Source: Paramacrobiotus richtersi (taxonomy: Eukaryota; Tardigrada; Eutardigrada; Parachela; Macrobiotidae). From it: 31,703 bases of DNA. Position 1 is the first letter of the stretch; each line of letters begins with the position of its first letter. The notes below the pieces were generated by a model, which was not told the origin of the DNA, searched no databases, and saw nothing but the letters and a program-made list of their open reading frames with translations. The translations under genes were made by a program, and so were the position numbers. Below are positions 21,525 through 30,710 of this stretch, piece after piece. The stretch covers positions 1 to 31,703 of the forward strand of contig JAQGAU010000296.1 of assembly GCA_034698045.1 (NCBI GenBank), given 5' to 3'.

Positions 21525-22136
21525 TTATTCACCTCCAAAATTTATTTGTCCTCCTACAAAACGTATTTGTGTACTACCAGAATTTGTATCACCATTTACG
21601 GTACCCATTTGGAAACCTCCTGAGCCCGTTTGACCACCACAGGAACCGATTTCGACACCTCCAAAACCGGACTGCGCACTTCCAGATCCCGTTTGGATAC
21701 CTGAAGAATCCGATAGCGCACCTCGTGGACCCTTCTGGACACATCCGGAACCCATTTGGAAGCCTCCAGAGCTTATTCTATAACCTCCTGGTCTTGTTTG
21801 GAAACCTCCATAACTAGACTGGCCGCCTTGTTCCAGAGCACATCTGGAAACCTCCGGAACAAGACTGCCCTGCCGTTGTACCGACAATAATGCCCCATTT
21901 GGTACAGTACCCACAACATCACCGGCAATGATGTCCCCCGTAGTACCGGCAATAATTTCCCCTGCAGTACCGGCAATAATGTCCCCAGTAGTACCGGCAA
22001 TAATGTCCCCAGTAGTACCGGCAATAATGTCCCCTGTAGTACCGGCAATAATGTCCCCAGTAGTACCGGCAATAATGTCCCCTGTAGTACCGGCAATAAT
22101 GTCCCAAGTAGTACCGGCAATAATGTCCCCTCACTC
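21525..22136 (-). CDS. Open frame: 8-residue repeats fused to a Gly/Ser/Gln-rich stretch
   Basis: Read on the minus strand, one frame stays open for about 204 codons from just after a TGA near 22137. The first third is eight to nine copies of G-D-I-I-A-G-T-T (24 nt each); next comes GDVVGTVPNG; then GGFQTRPGGYRISSGGFQMG and further GSG, GGQ and GGFQ words up to a stop at 21525. There is no ATG near the start, so it is an exon, a captured fragment or a repeat by-product rather than a complete gene. The inverted copy on the plus strand encodes the same Gly-rich peptide (SGYGGFQTRPGGERISPGGF) but is broken by 41-bp units and a frame change. Low-complexity structural proteins look similar, but no family is assigned. 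Confidence 0.35.
21943..22134. repeat. 24-bp tandem array, eight copies
   Basis: Unit GTACCGGCAATAATGTCCCC plus four variable bases (AGTA, TGTA, TGCA, TCAC). Eight near-identical copies, with a ninth partial copy at 21921. There is no unique spacer between copies, so it is not a CRISPR array. Confidence 0.9.
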
Positions 22137-22369
22137 TCTGTAATACTGTCACAGTTGGGAAAACTTTTCGGTGGTCACACCGGTGGTAGCACCTGGTGGC
22201 AGTCCTCGGATTGATCTCGTTTTTGTCCAGACCTCCTAGGTCCTTCGTTTCACCAAGCCTGTGCCGGGGTTACGCATTTGGCGTTGGTTACAAAGGGGAC
22301 CCGGCAATAATGTCCGGGGGAACATTTTGGCGGGGGGGGGGGGGACATAATTGCCGGTTACATCTGTAG

Positions 22370-22760
22370 AAATGCACGGTTTCTGCAAACGCGTCGAATT
22401 TCCTTCAGCTGCCATGAAATCGCACTTGTTTGATATCGTAATTGTTAGCACATTTTGCGCTTTCTTTTGCTCCATCGCGAGGCAAGATTGATTTAGAATG
22501 AAACAAGCGCGAAGGGTTTTAAAATTGACAGATTTTAAAAGCACAAAAACCGTAGCGTTGCGAAGCTAGTTTGTGCTAACGGTGTTTTTCACCCACGGTG
22601 ATCTGATTTCCGCTGCAGCAAAAAGCATTGGGGGGAAGGGTACATAGCATATTACGCCCAGCGTAAAAAAAGTAGCATACTGAACCCGTGTTGTCCAAGT
22701 ACTGATGTAACAGTTCTATCGCCGGTCATTGTCAGCAGAAGTGCACAAAATCCGGAAGGC
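22370..22760. repeat. Single copy of the dispersed inverted-repeat family
   Basis: CTTTCTTTTGCTCCATCGCGAGGCAAGA, GTAGCGTTGCGAAG and GCATTGGGGGGAAGGGT match the right arm of the 16120-17010 element in order. It is one arm only, directly beside the 20740-22361 foldback, and diverged. It is presumably a solo arm or the stump of an element interrupted by that insertion. Confidence 0.55.
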
Positions 22761-23311
22761 GACAGGTAACTTGCCCATGCGTAAATGGATCGGGCACTAC
22801 AGTATATGCGTGCAAAAATAGTTGAATAACACGAAGCAAACTAAGTGAACGAGCGAGCGAGGTATATACTTTTAATGGGGCAAAAAGTCACCTCGAAAAT
22901 CGACAGAATCTCAGAAACTGTACGCTACATTTTCATCTTTTTCTATTTTCCTGTTTGTTATCGATTTGCCCTCGGCCCTATATTTAGCGAAAAATTAGAC
23001 TTGTTGCGGGAACACTCTGGTAGTCCGGGTATCCTGGTATCCGGACTTCCGCATATCCCATAGCCTTCAGTGTTAAACGTTGCGCCGCGAGCCAAAGTAC
23101 CATCAAAGTATAGTAATTGTATGCCTTGTGACTACAGTATCGCGCATTTGTGAGCCCTTTTGTTTCTTGTTGTTAGACGATTGGCGGTGACTGGTGCCTC
23201 AACATGTGGCAGTGGGCGTAACTTTATCGGGGTAGAACACGAAAGGCAAAGCGTTACACTGCAGGTACTGTGTGTTAATTGTAAGCTTTTCAACATACGC
23301 AAATCAACAAA
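22761..23311. other. No recognised gene
   Basis: A region of short frames only, before the nuclease-like relic. Confidence 0.35.
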
Positions 23312-23794
23312 TTAATCAGCATCATTGAACGTGCCGCGAACACAGACAGCATTTCCCTTCTGCAACAAAATACTAATATTCTGAAAGAAAAAACAACATG
23401 CTCTCCGATTATCTAACACATCATTCAAGCGGCGTCCAATCTTTTTCAAAAATATCACTGCATCCATTCCCCAACTTCCAAAGGTTTCGAACGCCAGCGG
23501 CACAAACTCGTATTGGTTGCTCAACTCCGCATATTTACGCTTGTTTTTCGCTTCTGCCGTTGCCGCCGCAGCTCCTGCTCTTTCCGATGTGTCCTCGATG
23601 TACGTTGCTGCCATTGTGTCCACAACCGTTACGTCATACACCGCACTCTTTCCTCCCGTGACCGGCACTCTGGTCATACCATCTGGACGCTTCCCATTCT
23701 GACGAACCAAACCTGGCGGTTCCTTTACCGCGTGATATTGTGCCGTCGTCGCAGTTCTTGTGATCTTGTCGTTTATCCGGTCATGTCTCGAGCG
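23312..23794 (-). pseudogene. Retroelement C-terminal nuclease-like domain, truncated
   Basis: The minus strand is open for 161 codons. It begins RHDRINDKITRTATTAQYHA, then EPPGLVRQNGKRPDGMTRVP, VYDVTVVDTMA, ERAGAAAATAEAKNKRKYAE, FVPLAFETFGSWG and LLQKGNAVCVRGTF, then a stop. This is the conserved tail of reverse-transcriptase-bearing elements common in invertebrates. RPDG followed by a hydrophobic strand with D (VYDVTVVD) suggests a PD-(D/E)xK restriction-like nuclease that would nick target DNA. A TAA at 23795-23797 blocks the frame, while homologous residues (KCNAR) continue in another frame. That indicates a frameshift and a 5'-truncated, dead copy. Confidence 0.7.
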
Positions 23795-23797
23795 TTA

Positions 23798-24252
23798 CAC
23801 TTGTGCAACAAAAGTACTTTATAGATTTGTAGAATTGTATGACTAAGCCACGCCTTTTCGATTTTAATTCGCGTCGCGCCCGATGCCTCCTCCCCGACCG
23901 CTGCGATTGGCTTGGCATGCTATGGAAATTATCAGAGCAGGTCTTAACTTGCGGGTGCATGTGATGTGCAGACGTGCATTTTCTATCAGAAACCTGAACA
24001 GTTTAGAATATCTGCAGAAATAAAACTAGATGAGACTGCAGAAATAAAACTAGATGAGAGTATGGTGCTGTAGAACCTGCAAAACAGGAGTTAATTAAAC
24101 GGAACAGAAGTCCTACAATTGCCCTGGATAAGATCAGGTGTATCCTAATGATGCGCCTAATCGCTAATACCGTACTCCTATCGTAATCGCATGACTTTTA
24201 GTTTATGCAATGGCGATTTTGAGCCTGTTTTGCATCATGATTGTATAGGGTA
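23798..24252. other. No recognised gene
   Basis: Contains a short tandem duplication (TGCAGAAATAAAACTAGATGAGA twice, about 24012-24060) and no coding signal. Confidence 0.45.
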
Positions 24253-24910
24253 TATATGTACCTCTTCAGTCAGCATTGCTGGTCAGTAGTCATCACTCAG
24301 CACTCAGCACTCAGCAGTCAGCAATGGTGGTCAGTAGTCAGCCACGCAGGCCAGTAGTCATTATTCAAGGTCACATCACCGGTGGTAAGCAGCCAACACT
24401 GTTCTATGGTTCTGAACTTTTGCTGGTGTAAACTCTGGTTTTGTGGCGGGCATATTGCTATAAACCGGTCCAACGCAAGTGTGCAGGTCAATCGTAAAAT
24501 ATGACGACCAAAATCGCCACCACAACTGACCAGTGGTTTTCACAAAACGATATTTATTACACATACGAATCTATATCTGTATCATCGGTTTCACATTATG
24601 CAGTATCATATTTTACAGCCAATATTTTAAATCCACTCGTATGTCTAGTAATTATCGTTTCGTGAAAAGTACTGGTCAGTTGTGGTGGCGATTTTGGTAG
24701 TCATATTTGACGAGTAAACGGCACACTTGCGATTGACGCTTTTAAAAGCAATATGGCCGCTACTAGAAGTCTATACTAGCAAACGTTCCATCGAACAGTG
24801 TTGGCTGTTGACCACCGGTTATGTGACCTTGAGTAATGACTAATGGCCTGCGTTGCTGAGTGCTGACTGATGAGTGCTGACCAGCAATGCTGACTGATGA
24901 GGTACATATA
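24253..24910. mobile_element. Foldback/MITE-like element, about 660 bp
   Basis: Ends TATATGTACCTC and GAGGTACATATA. Arms of about 300 bp are inverted copies: CAGCATTGCTGGTCAG (24274) against CTGACCAGCAATGCTG (24877), CAACACTGTTC (24391) against GAACAGTGTTG (24793), and TGGTGGCGATTTTGG-type sequence around the loop near 24590. The left arm holds a CACTCAGCA microrepeat that is shorter on the right. No coding frame of its own. Confidence 0.7.
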
Positions 24911-24976
24911 CAGCCATTGTATATCAATTAAGAATATATTAGTATGATTACCGTTATTCGTATCTGTCTGTTTTAG

Positions 24977-25474
24977 GCCGTTGGAGCTGTGCTTCTGTTT
25001 CGGGCATCCAACCCAAAACGTGCCGGCAGAATGCCGAGAACCGCAGTACGAAGGCCACTGCTCATTACGGTAACGAAAACCTGTAAACCAGCAGAAAGTG
25101 TAATAGAAGACACCTTGATCAGTACTGTATAACATGTGATTGTCGTGAGCACTGCATGTCACTTCCGAAGCCATGGGCACTCTTAGGGCGGAGGGCTTTG
25201 ATGATGATGAAAACATGACGAAAATCGTATACGTTTTTGTGTCTACATATGTAGACAGAAAAATCGGAAGTTATGAGGTAAACCCATCTTCCAGTGGGAT
25301 TTCCTTAGGCCCACGAGGCTTCACATGGGACCTTCGCACAGCGGGACGCCAGAACTCGAACGTTTTTCCTCACACACACATAATTTAAATGTTTTCAAAA
25401 TATCCAGGAAGGTGTGTGAAGATCATGGACCTTTTTTTGGGAAATTTGGGAAACACGAAGCCTTACAGTCTTAG
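24977..25474 (+). CDS. Possible two-exon small Cys-rich protein fragment
   Basis: Exon 24977-25069 follows CTGTTTTAG and encodes ELCFCFGHPTQNVPAECREP, then QYEGHCSLR. It ends at TTACG|GTAACG. Exon 25408-25474 follows AATATCCAG and encodes KVCEDHGPFFGKFGKHEALQS and a stop; the phase-2 join keeps frame. The C-x8-C spacing with EPQYEGHC recalls the start of a Kunitz domain, but the rest of that domain is absent, so no family is claimed. The 5' end is missing; a foldback element lies immediately upstream. Confidence 0.25.
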
Positions 25475-25698
25475 CTAGTTCCGCCATGTTGACGCCTAGC
25501 TACATTCAGAGTTCCTGAGCCAAACCAGAGGTAAGTGAAACTGTAAGTTTGTTCGGCAGAGAGACAGGCAACAGCCAGGATTAGCCACGGCCAAATGCGG
25601 AAACGACTAAAGTTGTACGGAAACTGGGCGAAATTCCCGGAGGAAACCAATGAGTTTTCGGTCCAGTTTGGACATTTGAGAAAGACGACTATGTACCT

Positions 25699-27313
25699 TC
25701 AGTGCATGACATTTTGCACTTTCATATGCCAACTAACCGCATGGAAAAGCGGGATATCTGTACACTCAAAACAGAAACGTTTTCTTCGTACCGGCGTAAA
25801 TAAGAATCCCATATGCGCCACCACACGGAGCACCCCGTTAATAGCAATCAGTTGTCGATAATCCACAATTACGGCTACCGCTATAGGTGTCGCCATCATT
25901 GCTGCACAGTGAAAACACGTCATAAAACACAAAACTTTGGTGACAAATACACGCCGGCGAAAACCCGGCTGCTGCCACACGGAAGCAGCGCTTTCCCTTT
26001 CCGGATTTCTTATTTTCAGCGACGATTTAATCGAATATAGTTTGACGAACACTCCGAAGTATAAAGCAATCGACACCGCCAGCGGACCATACGTTCCAAG
26101 CGCTTCTTGGATGATATATGATGGGATCTTTATTAGCGGAACGCATGCAAAGCTACCCATGGGTACCGCACCAGGTCCAGGAATGAAAAAGTACAGGTGC
26201 AATCCAATGACTACAATCCAAGCAATTACTATTTGGCCAGTTTGGGTCCTCCTGCGTATAGTAGAATAATTAAAGTATAGTCATATGAGTACAGCAAAGT
26301 AAGCCATTATCCGGAAAAAAGTTTATTCAATCGCTTTTTCGCTCTGAAGTTGTAGGCCACAGGCAGTGATGTAGGTAGCAGTTGTGATGGTCTTGTTCAA
26401 ACCAACGTATCTCGTTACTGATTGCTACACTGCTTATAAAAATTTTTATAATTACCAAATGGATGGTAGTAATATAAATACTTGTAATCAAATCGCAATT
26501 CAGGTATTCGGTTATACAATAAACTTTTTCAAAGTACGGCATGCAGAAAAATTTTAAAATCCAATATAAAATCACCAAGGATCGGTATGGTAGTACTGGT
26601 ACAGGCAAACCGAAAGCACTGGTACTCAGAAAACCACGATACTTTCGTAACTTTTCGCAACGAGCGTTTAGTAAAAATCTGTGTGTACCTGACGTTCATT
26701 ACAAAAAGCTAGAAAACTGACGACAAAACTAGCAAAACTTCGCAGTTACCTTCAGTCTTCAGATTATGCATGGGTGCATAAAAATGTTGGAACTTACTAA
26801 GTCGTATACTAAGCACGAATCTTAAACCAGCTTATGTTCCATTTCAGATTCGGAACACAACAATCACGCCTACCTGGAGGTCCACCTATGATTCCTTTCT
26901 GTGTCCGTTACCATGATCGCGATCGCGCGATTAATGGACAACATTAGTAAACCCCAGAAGCACGCTTCAGTGGCAACGAAATAAATGAAATAGTGAATAT
27001 TGCAGGCCACATCGTTGACCCAGACCAGGGATGTCCCGGTTTCTACGAGGTACAACACAAGCACCAGGTACGGAAGATAAACAGCAGTTAAAAACAGCTC
27101 GACCAAGAGTTGATTGAATATTAATAAACGAGAGCCTTTCAAGGTGCTGGGGAGTTTATGTAGCAATATTAGAACGAGAACCGAGTTCAGTGCACCAATA
27201 ACGGCGAAAACTGACATGACGATTAAAGTTTCCCTGGTGGATAGGGGTCTGCTGGACAGGATCCTGGCCCTGCTGCTGGCGAAGATATCATTGTTGGATG
27301 TTGTGTTATTCAT
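25699..27313 (-). CDS. Rhodopsin-like (class A) G-protein-coupled receptor, orphan
   Basis: Two exons: 27313-26874 and 26251-25699, 330 residues. The start is the first in-frame ATG (MNNTTSNN, with an N-glycosylation site); upstream in-frame starts are GTG only. The 622-nt intron has AG|GTAGGC and TACGCAG ends and joins in phase 2 to make Arg. Seven hydrophobic helices are visible. TM1 has the conserved Asn (N43, VIGALNSV). TM2 has E72 where Asp 2.50 is usual. TM3 runs from C104 to INRAIA, with R129 exactly 25 residues after the Cys. TM4 has W158 and extracellular loop 2 has FACVP. TM6 is RVFVTKVLCFMTCFHCAAMM. TM7 ends FLFTP without NPxxY. It should sit in the plasma membrane and couple to G proteins. 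The ligand cannot be told; the sequence looks lineage-specific. Confidence 0.8.
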
Positions 27314-28610
27314 CCTGATAAAGTCAAACTCGAAGTCGGAGGTTTCGTATGTCACAGTACGGTACACAGCGCTTCCAGAAAATGAGACTTTAAATCAAAT
27401 GAAACTTTAAGCATGAAAATTATCGCTGTCTATGTATTCCTTTGTGGAATTAACTTCAGGAAGCTTCTCGAGACGTCGGTCCCACTTTAAACGGAGACCA
27501 CCTGCGTACTTACAATCTGTTAATTTCTGCACTGTTTTTGATAACGAAGGATCCGGTACTCAATGTGGCTGTGTAATGCCGTTCTTCACTCAGTACAAAC
27601 ATGAGCCGAAGGTTCCACCGGACACAGCGATGCGATCGGTTTATACTAAGAACAGATTATTCTGCTAGCAAGCGCTGTTGCGAACTTGCAGCACAGAAAA
27701 GCCTTACGGATCAGGTAACGCATTTCCGGAATCGGCTTACGCTGTGCGTGTAAATTAGTACCATATCTGTTCATGCGTTAATGGCCGGCATTTCACTTGT
27801 TAATTCCGAGAGGTACTTGATGAGGGCTTCATAAAGTCACAGAAAGGTCGCAGTAGCACGATCTTGGCTCGGTGAAACAGCTGATAACCGGAAGGCTAGA
27901 CATGTGGATTGGTCCCGCAAATGACAGGGCCAAAAATCTGTGCCCACGCAGAACAAAGTGTGCCCACGTAAAGGACCATGTGCCAACGTAAACAGGAAGT
28001 TGTGCTCGGAAACTTGCAAGACTCCCCTCTCTGGTGTTTGTTGCGGCACTTAAAAAATATATTTCCCTTTGTGAATCGGTTAATAATTAATAGAGGAGAC
28101 GGATACAGTTTAACGAAACACTTCTCAGTGCTAAGTGCTTGCAAAATGCCAGTTAACGAGTGCATTGTCAGCCTGCACTGTTATCTCTAGGCTGTCGGTA
28201 GTTATGTGAGTTTTTACCACTGTGTTACGGAAATCGAAGGTTCTGTAACAGGTTAAACGTTGAATTTTAGCTGCAGCTGGTCATGCTGCAGTGAACAGTT
28301 CATGTTTAGCGCTCCCGACATTCTAACAAGAATAAGGATCGTCTATATGTACTTCTAGTGGTGTAGTATGATCTTGCAAGTTGCATCATGCCGAAAGAAC
28401 AATTTTGCATGCGGACTGTTGCTTATATACCGCGCGCAACTCGAACTGGATAGCGACCACTAACCAATCATGGCCTTGCTCCCCACTAATCGCCCTGATT
28501 ACCGCGCAATCTTTCTGCTGGGTTCGGAATCTTAGTATGCTGTCACTCTGGCACCACAGCGCAGTTGTCAGATACTGCGGTCTCAGTAAGGAGGCCTACA
28601 CCTTTAGTTT
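27314..28610. other. 5' flank of the GPCR gene; one weak Cys-rich frame
   Basis: The plus-strand frame 27432-27668 ends with VNFCTVFDNEGSGTQCGC and then PFFTQYKHEP, 30 residues and a stop. Its C-x11-C-x-C spacing equals that of the Ly6 exon at 14332-14536, but the closing LCN is missing. No splice partner was found. The remainder shows no gene. Confidence 0.3.
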
Positions 28611-29876
28611 AGTAGGAACAGGAATTAGGAATGATAGGTAGGAAAGGAATGCGATTTGTAGGAACAGTCTTGGGAATACAAGTAGAAATATGAATTCTGG
28701 GATCCGAATTCTAGGAATATGAAATGCGTAGTTTAAAAAGGGATAGGAGCAGCCTTCAGCCCAGTAACAATTGTGGTAAAGCATTGTCCTGGAGGAACTA
28801 GCTTTCTATAGCATTGTTTTTACACAGCGGCTAATATTGGGGTGGTCAAATGCTCCTACACCGTTATCCCAGCAGCGCCCATACATGCTGAATGGCATGT
28901 TGAGGGACCAAAATTAAGGTATTGTGACCTCGCTATAGCGAGTAGAACATCGTTGTTGATTTCAAGTCAAAGTATCAGTGTTGCGTTGCAATTAAGAAAA
29001 TACTATTATAATTTGACCGGTTTCCGACCTACCCCTGGTCACTAGAGAGGAAAATTTTAGCCCTTTTGGGTTTTAACAATCCTTGAGGGTCTACTATACC
29101 AGGAATCGCTCACCAATCACCAACAAATTCAGCTGGGACAAACTCGCTGTCGGCTGTATGATAGCATGTATAAGTAATCAAATCTTGTAAGAAATTCTGC
29201 TGGTCGCCTGCTATTCATGACCGAAGTCCATCGACGTTATTTGACCACCTTTGGTGTTACTTTCGCTTTTGCTACACTACGGAAGTCAATACTTACCAGT
29301 CATGTACCAGTGTAATACAGTGACAACCCGAGCAAACACAACTCTCCTCAAATTATGCATATTTGCGATGTGGTTTCATTTTCACGCGTAGGTAAGGGTC
29401 CGTGTTCACGAGCGCCAGCGGGTTCCAAACTCGTTGTACTTGTACCCGTTAAATGGTGGAGAGAGCAGCTGCTGCTGTTATAGACCACTGGTCAGCATGT
29501 GTTCGTGGTTCAAGCTCGACATCTGGGCCTGGTCCTGTTTACAAAATGTTGGGCAGCTTTTATGACAAAATTCCCGATTGTTTTGTGACAATAACTCATG
29601 TTTGCCACATAACATCAACCAGTTATAAAGATCTAGCAGGTCTCACAATCGGATGACCTTCATTCACTGTAAAAATTCCGCACGACTGCCACTTCAAAAG
29701 CTGTTGCTAGTTTCTTCAAGTAGTGATCTAGGAAAACTTTTTCTGTTCCTTCTTAAAGTACACATTTGCTATTCCTAGAATTCAGTTCATATTCCTGCTT
29801 GTATTCCTACGACTGTTCCTACAAATGGCATTCCTTTCCTACATACCAATCCTGATTCCTAGTTCCTATTCCTACT
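28611..29876. mobile_element. DNA element with GGAAT-rich terminal inverted repeats, 1.27 kb
   Basis: Left repeat 28611 to about 28735 and right repeat about 29750 to 29876: AGTAGGAACAGGAATTAGGA against the inverse of AGTTCCTATTCCTACT, then GTAGGAAAGGAATGC and TTTGTAGGAACAGTC on both sides. Arms are about 85-90 percent alike by eye. The core (about 1 kb) has no transposase; a 66-codon plus frame at 29453-29656 is open but featureless. The target duplication is not resolved. Confidence 0.65.
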
Positions 29877-30039
29877 ACTGTACGCGATCGCTGAAATGGC
29901 ACGCAGAGTAGTGTATTCGCTAACATGCGCTTCCGATATTCCCTACTCTGCCTATACGCACTCATCACACTGCAAGTTCCGCTGGGGTGTTGTATGCGGT
30001 AGGGCAAATTTTCGTGCCATTTCATCGATCGCGTACAGT
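29877..30039. mobile_element. Second 163-bp palindromic element
   Basis: Outer arms ACTGTACGCGATCG/CGATCGCGTACAGT with TGAAATGGCACG matched by CGTGCCATTTCA. An inner hairpin pairs GCAGAGTAG (29902) with CTACTCTGC (29943). It directly abuts the 28611-29876 element. Confidence 0.65.
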
Positions 30040-30536
30040 TAAGGTTTAGGCCCAGTAAGGACACCGTTTCCCGCTGCGCATGGCATATATTGCATGTTGT
30101 GCATATATTCTGCTCATTCATTAGTATACCGTCCATGCAAATTGGATAGAGACGACGGTTCTGGGGGAAGTATCTCTATTTAAACGTTTTAACCATATTA
30201 CGCAACATCCGCAACTTGCGCGCACTGCGCTCAAACTGACAATGGGACAACGTAGATCACATATGAGTTGTCCAATGTTTTTATTGATGCAAAGGCAATA
30301 TCCGCCGCAACACTTTTGATTTGGCTGGAGTCTAGTCTTAAACGTTTTGACCATGATTATCGATCCCGGAGGCCTGCTTAGTCCCTTCTTGCCCTCATCC
30401 GCTCCAGTCATGGATTTCATTCTACTTCCTCCCTTACTGGTTCCTCCACCTTGTCGTTACTGATCTTTCGGATGTTTTGACAAAATATACAAAATATTTC
30501 GGACCAGGGCAGGGGATCTCTTCCAAATCAAGGAAG
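30040..30536. other. No recognised gene
   Basis: A near-duplicate pair, GTCTTAAACGTTTTGACCAT (30335) and TTTAAACGTTTTAACCAT (30178), in the same orientation. Otherwise nothing seen. Confidence 0.35.
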
Positions 30537-30710
30537 GCATTTATTCCGGATCCGCACAGAGCAGTTATACTATGTAGTTACGAAAAGGTCACATATTGCG
30601 CATCCGTGCGGGGCACTTATACCGGATCCGGGCAGGGCAAATATTCCGGATCCGGGTAGGGCTTTTATTCCGCGCCCGCGGGACATTATTTCCGGTTATA
30701 TCCGTTAAAA
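30537..30710. repeat. Degenerate 24-bp tandem repeat
   Basis: Units such as GCATTTATTCCGGATCCGCA, GCACTTATACCGGATCCGGG, GCAAATATTCCGGATCCGGG and GCTTTTATTCCGCGCCCGCG recur every 24 bases or so. The array ends with GGGACATTATTTCCGGTTAT, close to the terminal sequence of the 20740-22361 element. About six units are readable, one strongly diverged. Confidence 0.7.

Larger units (their letters stand above)
20740..22361. mobile_element. Foldback element built of inverted tandem arrays, 1.6 kb
   Basis: Ends are GTAACCGGCAATTATGTCCC-like at 20740 and the inverse at 22361. The outer arms (about 20740-20960 and 22150-22361) share a poly-C/poly-G run, GACCTAGGAGG/CCTCCTAGGTC and GGATTGCCACCA-type stretches. 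The inner arms are tandem arrays in opposite orientation: on the left, about five 41-42-bp units plus shorter ones (21003-21320); on the right, eight 24-bp units (21943-22134). All carry GGACATTATTGCCGG, which is also in the outer arms. The centre (21320-21900) is a second inverted pair of Gly-codon-rich sequence. No transposase is seen and the target duplication is unclear. Confidence 0.75.

Noticed and set aside
21943..22134. CRISPR array
   Set aside because: Units are contiguous with no unique spacers, the host is a eukaryote and no cas genes are present.
24977..25069. Complete Kunitz inhibitor domain
   Set aside because: Only the first C-x8-C part fits; the downstream YGGC and closing cysteines are missing from every nearby frame.
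24776..25216. 146-codon minus-strand frame with several Cys
   Set aside because: Its C-terminal third lies in the arm of the foldback element and no splice support was found.
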